Numbered from the stretch's first letter, positions 51,554 to 61,410 are shown. The stretch is DNA of 64,000 bases from Kribbella catacumbae DSM 19601 (GCF_000372465.1 NZ_AQUZ01000048.1:1-64000); one strand, 5' to 3'. Made by a program: numbers and translations. Notes: a model not told the origin generated them from the letters alone.

Positions 51554-53671
51554 TTAGCTGGAGACGACGCCGATCAGGCGGCGGAGGCGCTGGTTGTTCG
51601 GGAGGTCCTCGATCAGGATCGGCAGCCCGTCAGGGCCGCCGAGCGGGACCCGCCAGTTCGGGTACTCGTCCGTGGTGCCCGGCTGGTTCTGGGTACGCCG
51701 TTCGCCAACCGCGTCTGTGAGGGCGACTCCGACCAGCTTGGCCGGCGTGTGCGCGACGTACCGGTGCAGCGCCTCGACGATGCGCTCGACGTCGCCATCC
51801 GCGTTGCCCAGCAGGTGCCGTTCGCGCAACGCGTTGAGCCAGGAGTCGCGCTCAGCCTCGTCGACGGCGAGTTCCTCGGCCACTGGCCGAGTGAGCAGGC
51901 CTAGGCGGTCTCGTAGCTCGACATGGTCACCGGCGAGATATCCAGCCGTCGGCGGCAGGTCATGCGTCGTCACCGTGGCCAGGCAGAGCTCGCGCCAGCG
52001 CTCCGGCGACAGCGGGTTGCCGTTCGCGTCTCGCTCGAACCACAGCACCGAAGTACCGAGCACTCCGCGTTCGGTGAGGTAGTCGCGGACCCATGGCTCG
52101 ACAGTGCCGAGGTCCTCCCCCACCACGACCACGCCGGCGCGCGACGCCTCGAGCACGAGGATGCCGATCAGCGCCTCGTGGTCGTATCGCACGTACGTGC
52201 CCTCGGTCGGCCGCTCGGGTGAGGTGACCCACCAGAGCCGGAACAGTCCGAGGATGTGGTCGATCCGCAGACCCCCGCCGTGCCGGATCACTGCACGGAC
52301 TAGATCCCGCCACGGCGCATAGCCGGTTTCAGCGAGCGCATCCGGTCGCCACGGCGGCTGCGACCAGTCCTGCCCCTGCTGGTTGAACGCGTCCGGCGGC
52401 GCACCCACATGGATTCCCGCGGCCAGCACGCGCTTGAGCGCCCAGGCGTCGGCACCATCCGGATGTACGCCGACCGCCAGGTCATGCAGGACGCCAAGCG
52501 ACATGCCGGCCGACTTGGCTCGCGCCTGCGTCCTGGCCAACTGCTCGTCGAGCTGCCACTGCAGCCAGCAGTGGAACTCCACCGCATCCGGGTTATCGTT
52601 GCGGAAGGCAACAACTTCGGATCCGGTCGGGTCCTGCAGTTCCTCGGGCCACTTGCTCCACTCGGGACCGTGCACGTCCGCGATCGCGGCCCAGGTGGCG
52701 AAGTCGACCAGCCCCTGCCCCTCGCGGTCGCAGTACGCGCCGTACTCCGCGATCCGGCCGATCGACGGCCGCACGCCGAACAGCAGTTGCAGGGCTTCGC
52801 GCTTGGCTGTCCAGACGGTGTCCCGGTCCAGTGCGTTCGCGTCTTCGCTCAGCGCCCGGGCCTGCAGGGCCAGCGTGCGGACGCGGTCGCGTTCGGCCGG
52901 CGCCAGGTCGCCGTACTCGTCGATGTCCTCGATCCGCAGGTAGAGCGGGTTCGCGAATCGGCGTGAGGCCGGCAGGTACGGCGAGGGCTCCATCCGGCCG
53001 GAGGTCTCGGCGGCGTGCAACGGGTTCACCAGTACGAAGCCGGCGCCGAGGTCGTTGGCGGACCAGGCGGCCAGGTCGGCGAGGTCGTGCAGGTCGCCGA
53101 TACCCCACGACCTGCGGGAGCGTACGGAGTACAGCTGAAGCACCCAGCCCCAGGTCCGTTGCAGCGTCTGCGGTTCGAGCCGTTGCGGGGTGACGATCAG
53201 TGAGCCGACTGAGATCTCCGGGTTGGTGCCGACTCGCGCGCACAGCCGGTGGTAGCCGAGCGGCAGGTCGCCCGGCAACTGGTACGTCGCCTCGCCGATC
53301 TGTACGCCGTCGACCCACTCGGGCTCGACCCAGTGCTCCTGCTGCGGGATGTCGCGACGCTGGCCGCCGTCCTCCAGATCCACCCAGACCTCGGCAGTGG
53401 AGCCGTGCGGCAGGTGTACTGCGAACCAGGGCGTCCAGCCCTCCCGCATCACCACAGTGGCGGGCAGCGTACGGCGCCAGCGAGCTTGCTGGTGCTCCAC
53501 CAGCGCATCAGTGGCGCGCTCGGGTGTGGACGCGTCGACACCGAGTGCGGCCAGCACTGTGGAGACGACCTCGGACGAGACCAGTACGTGTTTGCCCTGC
53601 CAGTCCCAGTACTCGGTCGCCACTCCGTGCGCGACGGCAAGCTCGACAAGGGCTGGAGTGGGAGCAGTCAC
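51554..53671 (-). CDS. malQ: 4-alpha-glucanotransferase (GH77)
   Basis: 705 residues from a GTG at 53671; transfers glucan segments between maltodextrins in glycogen and maltose metabolism. An N-terminal beta domain of about 160 residues (common in actinobacterial MalQ) precedes the barrel. Signatures include WGIGDLHDLADLAAWSA, RIDHILGLFRLWW (catalytic aspartate), VVGEDLGTVEPWV (catalytic glutamate) and TVTTHDLPPTAGYLAG (third carboxylate). It is a single gene, followed by the hairpins at 51127-51380. Confidence 0.95.
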   Translation of the reverse strand: MTAPTPALVELAVAHGVATEYWDWQGKHVLVSSEVVSTVLAALGVDASTPERATDALVEHQQARWRRTLPATVVMREGWTPWFAVHLPHGSTAEVWVDLEDGGQRRDIPQQEHWVEPEWVDGVQIGEATYQLPGDLPLGYHRLCARVGTNPEISVGSLIVTPQRLEPQTLQRTWGWVLQLYSVRSRRSWGIGDLHDLADLAAWSANDLGAGFVLVNPLHAAETSGRMEPSPYLPASRRFANPLYLRIEDIDEYGDLAPAERDRVRTLALQARALSEDANALDRDTVWTAKREALQLLFGVRPSIGRIAEYGAYCDREGQGLVDFATWAAIADVHGPEWSKWPEELQDPTGSEVVAFRNDNPDAVEFHCWLQWQLDEQLARTQARAKSAGMSLGVLHDLAVGVHPDGADAWALKRVLAAGIHVGAPPDAFNQQGQDWSQPPWRPDALAETGYAPWRDLVRAVIRHGGGLRIDHILGLFRLWWVTSPERPTEGTYVRYDHEALIGILVLEASRAGVVVVGEDLGTVEPWVRDYLTERGVLGTSVLWFERDANGNPLSPERWRELCLATVTTHDLPPTAGYLAGDHVELRDRLGLLTRPVAEELAVDEAERDSWLNALRERHLLGNADGDVERIVEALHRYVAHTPAKLVGVALTDAVGERRTQNQPGTTDEYPNWRVPLGGPDGLPILIEDLPNNQRLRRLIGVVSS

Positions 53672-53913
53672 GCGTGCGAGTCTGCCGTATCCCGGCCGTT
53701 GGACCGAACGCCGCGCGCCGCATCTGCTCCGAACGTCACCCCTCGCAGGCGCTCCGGCACTGGCCGTTCCGTTGCGTCACGACCACGCATCGGGGACTGC
53801 CGCACTACGGGGTACTGCCCTTACTCTTCGGTGGAAGCCTTGACCGGGGTGGTGGGGTGGGGAAGGTATCAGCACGGCGCAGGGGGGACTTGCGCCGGCA
53901 TGAGGGGGCGTCG

Positions 53914-55401
53914 ATGGATGAGTTGCTGCCACGCGGCATCAGCCGCCGTACAAGCCTGGGCTGGCTTGGGGCGCTCGCTGTCGGCTCACTGGCCACCGGC
54001 TGCCGCACTGCGCCCCGCAACACCAGCGAGCAGGTGGGCGACTTCAGCCTCGCTGACTGGGTCGCGGACAGGGGCAACAGCTACCTGGTCGCGCACCGGG
54101 GCGCCGGTGACGTGTTCCCCGAGCACAGCATGGAGTCGTACGACGCCGCGGTCGGCTGGGGCGCCCAGGCGATGGAGGTCAGTGTCGGCATCACCGCCGA
54201 CAACGTCCTCGTCTGCATGCACGACCTGACCCTGGAGCGGACCACCAATCTCACTGGCAAGCTGCAGGCCACGACGTACGACCAACTGGCGAAGGGCTGG
54301 CTCGAAGTCCCCCGGCTCGGCCCGCGCTGGGAACTGGCCAAGGTCCGGGTGCCGCTGTTCGAGGACGTACTGCGCAAGTACGGCGGCCGGGTGATCCTCG
54401 CGGTCGAGGCGAAGGACGACCGGGCCTACGAGCCGATGATGGCGATGGTCGCGAAGTACCGGCTGGAGTCGTCGGTGATGGTGAAGACCTACTTCAAGAG
54501 CAAGCGGATCGCCGAGGCGAAGGCGCTCGGGTTCGGAGTGTTCGCCTACTTCACCACGCCGGCCGAGCTGACCCCCGAGGCGATCCAGGCGGTCGCCGGG
54601 CACCTGTCGCCGCGCACGGACGCGATCGTCGTACCGAACTCCGGCCCGGGCGGCTACCTCGCTGCCGCGCTCGTCGACGCCGCGGTCGCGACCAGCATCC
54701 CGATCTGGCCGTACCCGTTGCATCGCCGGGCCGACGTCGCCCACTACCAAGGGCTCGGGATGCCGGGCGCGGTGACGTCGAACATCGGCTATCTGCTCGG
54801 CAAGACCGAGCAGGCGACCACCGACCAATGGGCCTCCAAAGCGCTGGTCTCGGGCGAGCTCACGCGCGATCCGTACGACGAGCGGTTCGCCGTCGGCTGG
54901 GGACGTGGCGGTGTGATCGCACTCGGCGCCAAGGGCACCCAGCACTTCCTCACCCTCGGCAACCTCGGCCCGATCACGTCACCCGTCTACTCGATCGAGT
55001 TCCAGGCCTCGTACGGCGTGCTGCCGGCCGACCCGCTCGCGAACCTGACCCTGGCCTTCGGGCACACCGACGACGCGTACTACGAACACCGCAGCGGCAC
55101 CTCCAACGGCTATCACGCGATCATGCAGGCGAACGGCGAGCTGGGCCTCTACTCCCACCGCGCCGGACAACCGGCGGGTGTCAAGCTGGCGGTGAAGAAG
55201 AGCGCGCGGGTGTTCAGGGGCGAGTGGATGAAGTTCCGCCTCGACGTCACCCCGACCACGCTCACCTGGAACCGTCTCGACCAGCCGGCCAAGGTCACTG
55301 TCGCCGACAACGCCTACCGTGGCGGCTATCTGCACCTCGGGCGCGCATCCACCGACGGCAACCTCGCGCTACGCGGCCTGAAGGTCACCCACACGCCCTG
55401 A
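53914..55401 (+). CDS. Glycerophosphodiester phosphodiesterase lipoprotein with C-terminal lectin-like domain
   Basis: 495 residues from the ATG at 53914, with GAGGGGG upstream; the long frame before it is chance. SRRTSLGWLGALAVGSLATGC holds a twin-arginine motif and a lipobox with Cys30, so the enzyme is probably a Tat-exported lipoprotein. The GDPD domain has VAHRGAGDVFPEHSMESYDAA, MEVSVGITADNVLVCMHDLTLERTT and AVEAKDD. About 150 C-terminal residues form a beta-rich domain (YSIEFQASYGVLP; GEWMKFRLDVTPTTLTWNR). It hydrolyses deacylated lipids or teichoic acid units. Its end overlaps the convergent oxidase by 17 bases. Confidence 0.88.
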   Translation: MDELLPRGISRRTSLGWLGALAVGSLATGCRTAPRNTSEQVGDFSLADWVADRGNSYLVAHRGAGDVFPEHSMESYDAAVGWGAQAMEVSVGITADNVLVCMHDLTLERTTNLTGKLQATTYDQLAKGWLEVPRLGPRWELAKVRVPLFEDVLRKYGGRVILAVEAKDDRAYEPMMAMVAKYRLESSVMVKTYFKSKRIAEAKALGFGVFAYFTTPAELTPEAIQAVAGHLSPRTDAIVVPNSGPGGYLAAALVDAAVATSIPIWPYPLHRRADVAHYQGLGMPGAVTSNIGYLLGKTEQATTDQWASKALVSGELTRDPYDERFAVGWGRGGVIALGAKGTQHFLTLGNLGPITSPVYSIEFQASYGVLPADPLANLTLAFGHTDDAYYEHRSGTSNGYHAIMQANGELGLYSHRAGQPAGVKLAVKKSARVFRGEWMKFRLDVTPTTLTWNRLDQPAKVTVADNAYRGGYLHLGRASTDGNLALRGLKVTHTP

Positions 55402-56329
55402 CGGCATCCGCGGCACAGCCCCAGCCCAGAGTGATGCCACTGCCGCCATGCCCATAGTTGTGCACCACCGGTACGCCGGGGAGCAGCTCGTCGTCCCGCT
55501 CGAGCCGCACCTCTGGCCGGCCCGGCCGTAGACCTACTAGCGCCTCGATGACCGCTGTGCCGGCCAGGGCGGGCACCAGGTCGCTACAGCGGCTGATGAT
55601 CGACAGTGTGGTCTCGTCGTCGACCGTGGTGTCCCAGACGCCTGCATCGAGGGTGCCGCCGAGGATGCAGTCGTTCGTGCGGGGGTGGACATACGCGCGG
55701 CCAGCAGGGTGCGTCTCGTCTCGCATCGACATGCTCAGGCCAGGGTTGACGACTCTGACGATCTGGCCGCGGATCGGGTAGGTACTGGTGTCGCCGACGA
55801 GCTTCCCGGCCGCCAGGCCCCCGCAGTTGACGATGACGTCGGGGGCGAGGTCCAAGAGGTCGTGGAGTGCGTCGATCCGGCGTACGACCTGGTGGCCGCC
55901 TCCGTCGACGTACTGGCGGTAGAGCCACGGCAGGTAGGTGGGCATCTCGACCAGGGGGACAGCGAAGCGCAGACCGTGGCTGTAGCCGGCCGGGAGCTCG
56001 TCTGCCTTGGCAGGACGGATGTCGCCGACAGCGGCTGCCCATGGTTGTGGCGGCGGCTCCTCGCGGTAGACGACCAGGGACTCGCGCATGACCACGCCTG
56101 GCACTCCACGCTCGGCCTCGGCCGCCAGTACGTCGTACGTGGTGCTGCCCCAGCTTGCGACCTTGTCGGCCGGGCCTGCGGAGGTGGGGAACCAGACGGC
56201 TGCTGCTAGGTGGGAGGTGGTGGCTTCCGTGGCGTGTGCGCTGACTAGGACCACGTCGTCGCCACGCTGCCTGAGCAGGGTGGCGGTGGACAGGCCGGAG
56301 ATCCCTGCGCCGAGTACTACGACTCTCAT
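55385..56329 (-). CDS. D-amino-acid oxidase family FAD enzyme
   Basis: 314 residues from the ATG at 56329, whose first bases overlap the stop of the DUF2157 gene (ATGA). The FAD site MRVVVLGAGISGLSTATLLR, the segment AAVWFPTSAGPADKVASWG, YVHPRTNDCILGGTLDAG and VVHNYGHGGSGITLGWGCA match D-amino-acid oxidases of the DAO/DASPO family. It deaminates D-amino acids to keto acids with production of peroxide, possibly from wall turnover. Confidence 0.92.
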   Translation of the reverse strand: MRVVVLGAGISGLSTATLLRQRGDDVVLVSAHATEATTSHLAAAVWFPTSAGPADKVASWGSTTYDVLAAEAERGVPGVVMRESLVVYREEPPPQPWAAAVGDIRPAKADELPAGYSHGLRFAVPLVEMPTYLPWLYRQYVDGGGHQVVRRIDALHDLLDLAPDVIVNCGGLAAGKLVGDTSTYPIRGQIVRVVNPGLSMSMRDETHPAGRAYVHPRTNDCILGGTLDAGVWDTTVDDETTLSIISRCSDLVPALAGTAVIEALVGLRPGRPEVRLERDDELLPGVPVVHNYGHGGSGITLGWGCAADAVRACG

Positions 56330-57321
56330 TCCACCAGTCTTCGCTCGCGGCGGGTCAGGACGAGGACGGCCAACAGGAGCGCAGTACTGGCTATTACGAG
56401 GCCGATGGCTACGCCGGCGACGTTGTTGGTCAGCTGGTAGAGCGAGATGGGCCAGATGACGAGGAGGATCGAGCAGCCGACTACGGCGTACGCCGACGCG
56501 TGGCGACGACCGTAGGCGACTAGGAGGGCGGCAGGGCCCGCAGTACCGACTGCTAGGGCCATCACTTCGCCGCGCTCCTGGATGAGCCAGCAGATGGAGG
56601 AACTGAACATGGCGGCGCCGGCCAGTGTCCAAGCGGTCACTTGGTCGCGCACCAGGCCGACCATGGCCATCACGAACGCCACCAGGATGAAGCCGGTGCC
56701 GGCGATCCCGGCGGAGTTGGTCGAGGTGTCCGGGGTGAGCTCGTCGGCGGTGATCACCAGAACACCGACAGCGAGGATCGCGAACATCGCCACCAGCAAC
56801 GAGGATCCGGCCAGCCACCAGACCCCGATCACCGCCAGCGCGAGCGCCACCGCGACCCCGATCAGGCGACCGGACGCTCCCTCGATCGCGACGTAGGTGG
56901 CGAACCCAGCGACACAACACCCCAGCGAAGCAAGCGCCGAACTCAACTGGCCGCGCCGCCGCAACAAGGCAAGCACGACCGCAGTACCGAGCAGCATCAC
57001 CGCCGCACTGGTCCCAGTACTGATCCGCGCCGCGCGCCCCATCTCCCCCCAGTTGGCCACCACGAGAAGCGCCACAGCCCCTAGCAGCAACGCACCCCCG
57101 ATGTACCCCAACACCTCAATCAACGCCGAAGAGTGCGCAGCAGTGGGCGGTACTCGCACAGCTTTCTTCTGCTCACCGCCTGTACGCGGTGGTGGCGGAG
57201 GTGTGACAGGTGGGGTGGAGTGGTCCGCGTCGGCGGCTGTGCGGAGGGCTTCGGCTTGGTATGGGCGCAGGACGCCCGCGGACACCAGCCTGGTCAGCTC
57301 GTCATCCAGCCGGCTCGGCAT
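56326..57321 (-). CDS. DUF2157-type membrane protein
   Basis: 331 residues. A short N-terminal helix pair (LDDELTRLVSAGVLRPYQAEAL) and a Pro-rich linker precede about ten membrane helices beginning ALIEVLGYIGGALLLGAVALLVVANW, the DUF2157 signature. The function of the family is unknown. It overlaps the oxidase gene downstream by four bases. Confidence 0.78.
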   Translation of the reverse strand: MPSRLDDELTRLVSAGVLRPYQAEALRTAADADHSTPPVTPPPPPRTGGEQKKAVRVPPTAAHSSALIEVLGYIGGALLLGAVALLVVANWGEMGRAARISTGTSAAVMLLGTAVVLALLRRRGQLSSALASLGCCVAGFATYVAIEGASGRLIGVAVALALAVIGVWWLAGSSLLVAMFAILAVGVLVITADELTPDTSTNSAGIAGTGFILVAFVMAMVGLVRDQVTAWTLAGAAMFSSSICWLIQERGEVMALAVGTAGPAALLVAYGRRHASAYAVVGCSILLVIWPISLYQLTNNVAGVAIGLVIASTALLLAVLVLTRRERRLVE

Positions 57322-57415
57322 ATCCGTTTCTTCCTCCTCGCAAGACTCTGGTCCGACAATGCGGAGATCCTGGCGGCCGGACCTTGACGACGCAGCACTA
57401 CAGTAGGGCGGCGAG

Positions 57416-58297
57416 ATGCCTATTCTGCTCAGTTACCCCGTGTCCCTGCTCAGTCACCCCCTGTTTTCCGCCCCAGCAGGCTTCCCGACGTTCTTCCGGC
57501 GAGGCAACGACGGCCAGCTGGAGGTGACCGATCAGATCATCGTGGTGCCGGCCCGGATCCTCGGCCTGATCATCGGGTTCTTCGTCATCCGCTGGCTGCT
57601 GCACAAGGTGATCCGCCGCTTCGCCCGCAAGACCGGCAACGGCGCCGTCGCCGGCGTACTGGCCAAGTCCAGGCGCGGCCAGGAGTTCGTCGAACAGACC
57701 CTGCTCAGCGAACGCCGCACCCAGCGCGCTGAGACGATCGCGTCGCTGCTCTGCAGTTCGGTGACCATCATCCTGACCGCCGTCCTGGTGGTGATGGTGC
57801 TGGCCGAGCTCGGCTTCAACATCCTGCCGGTGGTCGCGTCGGCGAGCATCATCGGCGTGGCACTCGGCTTCGGCGCGCAAACGCTGGTCAAGGACTTCCT
57901 GGCCGGCATCTTCATGATCTTCGAGGACCAGTACGGCGTCGGCGACCTGGTCGACATGGAGAAGGCCACCGGCGTCGTCGAGGCGGTCGGCCTGCGCGTC
58001 ACCCGTCTGCGCGGCGAGGACGGCACCACCTGGTACGTCCGCAACGGCGAGGTACTCCGCGTCGGCAACCTCACCACCCGCGACCCCGACGCCCCCACCA
58101 CCTCCACCACCGGCGTAGGCAGCGCAGCCGAAGCCGCGGACGGCCTAGCCCACCTCGAAACCCCCACCCAAGACCTGCCGCCCCGCTCCACCTCGGAGCC
58201 ATCATCGGCCCGTACCGGCGCTGAGCAACCTCCCACCCGCACCACAGCGGAGGCCACCCCCGAACGCCCCGCCGGCGGCCACGAACTCCGCGAGTAG
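57416..58297 (+). CDS. MscS-family mechanosensitive channel
   Basis: 293 residues with two or three N-terminal helices and the pore-lining helix in VVASASIIGVALGFGAQTLVKDFLAGIFMIFEDQYGVGD, the MscS hallmark. The beta domain follows (GVVEAVGLRVTRLRGEDGTTWYVRNGEVLRVGNLT). The last 80 residues are Pro/Thr/Ser/Glu-rich and replace the usual alpha/beta C-terminal cage, a variation seen in short actinobacterial forms. The channel releases solutes under osmotic downshock. Confidence 0.9.
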   Translation: MPILLSYPVSLLSHPLFSAPAGFPTFFRRGNDGQLEVTDQIIVVPARILGLIIGFFVIRWLLHKVIRRFARKTGNGAVAGVLAKSRRGQEFVEQTLLSERRTQRAETIASLLCSSVTIILTAVLVVMVLAELGFNILPVVASASIIGVALGFGAQTLVKDFLAGIFMIFEDQYGVGDLVDMEKATGVVEAVGLRVTRLRGEDGTTWYVRNGEVLRVGNLTTRDPDAPTTSTTGVGSAAEAADGLAHLETPTQDLPPRSTSEPSSARTGAEQPPTRTTAEATPERPAGGHELRE

Positions 58298-58360
58298 CCC
58301 CGCCCGCCTGGCTCGGCTTGGCCGAGAGGCTCCGGACGCCCGTGCATACCCGTCTCCGGC

Positions 58361-58405
58361 TAGCAAACGCTTCCCTCGGCGTGTCGAGGCATCGGCGCGA
58401 GGTCG
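58361..58405. repeat. Second copy of the AGCAAACGCTTCCC element
   Basis: AGCAAACGCTTCCC, then TCGGCGTGTCGAGGCATCGG, matches the loop of the hairpin at 48175-48264 at most positions. Here the flanking stem is different. It lies in the 269-base gap between the MscS gene and the sugar dehydrogenase. Confidence 0.6.
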
Positions 58406-58513
58406 TGCGTGCGCAGCCGTCCGCGGTCGCCGCTTCTGTCCGGGGTGGAGGGAGAATTCGTTGTCACGGATCTTGACCGGGGTGCTACTGCGCGTCATGA
58501 TCGGACGAGCCAA

Positions 58514-58536
58514 TGGTTAGGAAACCTTCCTAACCA
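58514..58536. promoter_or_regulatory. Operator palindrome TGGTTAGGAA/TTCCTAACCA
   Basis: Exact ten-base arms around three bases lie 31 bases upstream of the sugar dehydrogenase start, so a bound protein would block transcription or its start. Palindromes of the TTAGGAAA/TTTCCTAA type are seen ahead of secreted carbohydrate-active enzymes in actinobacteria and may be bound by ROK-type regulators (inference). Confidence 0.6.
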
Positions 58537-58566
58537 AACCTGCCCGCCCCCAGGTTGGAGCTCGCT

Positions 58567-60615
58567 ATGAAATCACCCTGGCCGGCAATGCTCTCCGCAT
58601 TGCTACTCATCCCTACCTCCGCGGCCGCCGTACCCGCGCCTGAACTCGCCCCGACCGACCATCAGGCAGAGAGCGGCACCATCTCCCAAGGAGTGGTCGA
58701 GTCCAACCACGCCGGCTACACCGGTACCGGGTTCGTGAACTACAACAATGTGACCGGCAGCTATCTGCAGTTCACCGTCTCGGCCGCGTCCGCCGGGCCT
58801 GCGAGCCTCGCCTTCCGTTTTGCCAACGGGACGACCACCGACCGGCCGATGACGATCACGGTGAACGGGCAGGCCGTTGCCACAGGCAAGTCTTTCCCCG
58901 GGACCGGCGCCTGGACGACCTGGCAGGAAGTCAGCGTCAATACCAGTTTGGTTGCTGGTAGCAACCTAGTCCGAGCCACCGCCACGACGGCCAACGGCGG
59001 GCCGAACCTCGACCGCCTGCGGGTCGACGCTCCGACAGATACCGAGCTCCCGACCGCTCCCGGCCAACCGGTCTGCAGCGACATCAGCTACAACGCTTTG
59101 ACTCTGACCTGGCCCGCCTCGACCGACAACGTCGGGGTAGTTGCCTACGACATCTACAATCAGGGCCAGAAGATCGCCGAGGCACCCAGTTCGCCGTACC
59201 GCTTGGGCGGACTGCGACCTAACGCGCAGTACGAGCTCTCGGTCTTCGCCCGGGACGCGGCCGGCAATGTCTCGGCGACGAGCCCCGAGGCGGTCTGTAC
59301 GACGACGGCCGATCCTGGCGACCCGACGCCGCCATCCGCTCCTGGTCAGCCGACGATCTCGGGTGTCGGCCAGACCAGCGCCACTGTGAGCTGGGCCGCC
59401 TCGACCGACAACCGCGGCGTCACGCAGTACGACGTCCGCAACGCCAACAACGCGGTCCTCGACTCGACCACCGGCACTCCGCCCGCGACGTCGAAGCAGC
59501 TGACCGCACTCGCCTGCAACACGGCGTACACCGTGCACGTCGTGGCGAAGGATGCCGCAGGCAACACTTCGGCGCAGAGCCCGACGGCGAGCTTCACGAC
59601 GGGAGCGTGCGCCGGAGGCAACAATCCCGCGACACCGACTCAGGTCTCCAGCGGCTGGTCGATCCCGTGGGACATCGCCTGGGCGCCGGACGGCAGCTTC
59701 GCGCTGGTGACCGAGCGCGATTCCTTCAAGGTCTTCAAGATCAACAAGAACGGCTCGGGCAAGACCCAGGTCGGGACCGTGCCCAACAGCGTCACCACAG
59801 ATGGCGAAGGCGGCCTGATGGGCGTCGCGTTCTCGCCGACCTGGAACGGCGGCTCGGACCAGCAGGTGTTCTTCATGCACACCGCTTCCGAGGGCAACCG
59901 GATCGGTCGGATGAACTTCAACGGCACCGCGCTGTCCGGCTACGCAGGAGTCTTCAGCGGGATGCGCAAGAGCCGCTACCACAACGGCGGCCGGATCCGG
60001 TTCGGCCCGGACGGCTTCCTGTACATCGCGATCGGCGACTCCCAGCAGAGCAACCTTGCCCAGGACAGGAACGCACTGAACGGCAAGATCCTCCGGATCA
60101 CCAAGACGGGCGCCGTTGCCCCGGGCAACCCCTTCGGTACTGCGATCTACAGCTACGGCCACCGCAACCCGCAGGGACTCGCATGGGACTCGGCCGGCCG
60201 GCTCTGGTCGTCCGAGCTGGGCAACTCATCCGTCGACGAACTCAACCTCATCCAGCCCGGCAAGAACTATGGCTGGCCAACCTGCGAAGGAACGTGCAGC
60301 ACGGCTGGGATGACGAACCCGAAGAGGACCTGGTCGGTGTCGTCGGCCTCGCCGAGCGGTCTCGCCTACGCCAACGGCGCGCTTTTCATGGCAGCGTTGC
60401 GCGGCCAGCGGATGTGGCGGATCACCCTGAGCGGCGAGAACGTCGGGACCGTCACCTCGCACTGGAACGGAACCTACGGCCGGCTGCGCGCGGTCGCGAA
60501 GGTGCCCGGTGAGAACGCGATCTGGTTCGGCACCACCAACGCCGACAACAACGGCGGCCAGCCGGATGGCTCGGACAAGCTCTTCCGTTCCAACCTCAGC
60601 ACTGGCAAGAGGTGA
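58567..60615 (+). CDS. Secreted sugar (glucose/sorbosone) dehydrogenase with CBM and two FN3 domains
   Basis: 682 residues from the ATG at 58567, with GGAG seven bases upstream. A signal peptide (PWPAMLSALLLIPTSAAA) leads to a carbohydrate-binding module of the CBM6/35 type (about 30-160: ESGTISQGVVESNHAGYTG; PNLDRLRVD). Two fibronectin-III domains follow (about 163-245 and 255-345). The C-terminal GSDH propeller has WDIAWAPDGS, GGLMGVAFSP, HNGGRIRFGPDGFLYIAIGD, YGHRNPQGLAWD and KNYGWP. Such enzymes oxidise sugars with PQQ and may pass electrons to LPMOs. It is followed two bases later by the GH105 remnant. Confidence 0.9.
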   Translation: MKSPWPAMLSALLLIPTSAAAVPAPELAPTDHQAESGTISQGVVESNHAGYTGTGFVNYNNVTGSYLQFTVSAASAGPASLAFRFANGTTTDRPMTITVNGQAVATGKSFPGTGAWTTWQEVSVNTSLVAGSNLVRATATTANGGPNLDRLRVDAPTDTELPTAPGQPVCSDISYNALTLTWPASTDNVGVVAYDIYNQGQKIAEAPSSPYRLGGLRPNAQYELSVFARDAAGNVSATSPEAVCTTTADPGDPTPPSAPGQPTISGVGQTSATVSWAASTDNRGVTQYDVRNANNAVLDSTTGTPPATSKQLTALACNTAYTVHVVAKDAAGNTSAQSPTASFTTGACAGGNNPATPTQVSSGWSIPWDIAWAPDGSFALVTERDSFKVFKINKNGSGKTQVGTVPNSVTTDGEGGLMGVAFSPTWNGGSDQQVFFMHTASEGNRIGRMNFNGTALSGYAGVFSGMRKSRYHNGGRIRFGPDGFLYIAIGDSQQSNLAQDRNALNGKILRITKTGAVAPGNPFGTAIYSYGHRNPQGLAWDSAGRLWSSELGNSSVDELNLIQPGKNYGWPTCEGTCSTAGMTNPKRTWSVSSASPSGLAYANGALFMAALRGQRMWRITLSGENVGTVTSHWNGTYGRLRAVAKVPGENAIWFGTTNADNNGGQPDGSDKLFRSNLSTGKR

Positions 60616-60617
60616 CC

Positions 60618-61406
60618 ATGCTCAGAAGGCTTCGGCTGGCGGTGGTGTTGCTCTTGTTGATCTCATCGCCGGCTCAGGCAGTACGCAGTACTGACTGGTC
60701 TGTGGCGATGGTGGAGTCGACCATGGCCCGGTACACGCCCAGCACGCTCGGTGGGTGGTCCTACACCAACGGGCTCTACCTCTACGGGCAGTACCTGGTC
60801 TACCAGCGGACCCGCGACCCAAAGTACCTGGCCTACCTCAAGGTGTGGGTCGACCGGTTCGTCGACAGCAGCGGGAACATCAGCAACAGCTTCAACAACC
60901 TGGACAGCATGTTGTCCGGCCGCACCAAATGTGGGCCGACGGGGTCTTCATGGTGAACCCGTTCCTGGCGGAGTACGGCAGCGAATTCGGCGACTCGCAG
61001 TACACCGAGAAGGAGACAGTGGACCAGCTAGTGATCTACGCGAGTCACTTGCAGCGGTCCACGGGGCTGCTGCGGCACGCGTACGACGAGGCTCGCGAGC
61101 AGACCTGGGCCGACGACACCACCGGGCAGTCACCGGAGGTGTGGTGCCGGGCCGAGGGCTGGTTTCACCATCTCCCGCGCAGTCGAACGCGGGTACGTCG
61201 ATCCGTCGTACCAGGCAGTCGCCGAACGCGGCTACCAGGGCGTACTGGCGAAGCTGACCCTCGACAGTGACGGGAGGACAAACCTGAAGGACATCTCAAT
61301 CGGCACCAACGTGGGCGACTACGCCTACTACATGGCCAGAGAACAAGCCACGAACGACCGCCACGGCCTGGGTGCGTTCCTGATCATGAACGAACAACTC
61401 CGCTGA
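60618..61406 (+). pseudogene. Decayed GH105 unsaturated rhamnogalacturonyl hydrolase
   Basis: An ATG at 60618 opens a signal peptide and GGWSYTNGLYLYGQYLVYQR, then NSFNNLDSMLSGR, the start of a GH105 fold. Near 60930 the sequence jumps to MWADGVFMVNPFLAEYGSEF in another frame, which continues to PEVWCRAEGWF. Near 61165 it jumps back to ISRAVERGYVDPSYQAVAER and ends at 61406 with GLGAFLIMNEQL. Two blocks of the usual 350-residue enzyme are therefore missing, each with a change of frame. The gene once formed an operon with the sugar dehydrogenase. Confidence 0.8.
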
Positions 61407-61410
61407 AAGC

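Noticed and set aside
53200-53913. N-terminal 238-codon extension of the GDPD gene
   Set aside because: It overlaps malQ on the other strand, and the ATG at 53914 has a strong ribosome site followed by a Tat lipoprotein leader.
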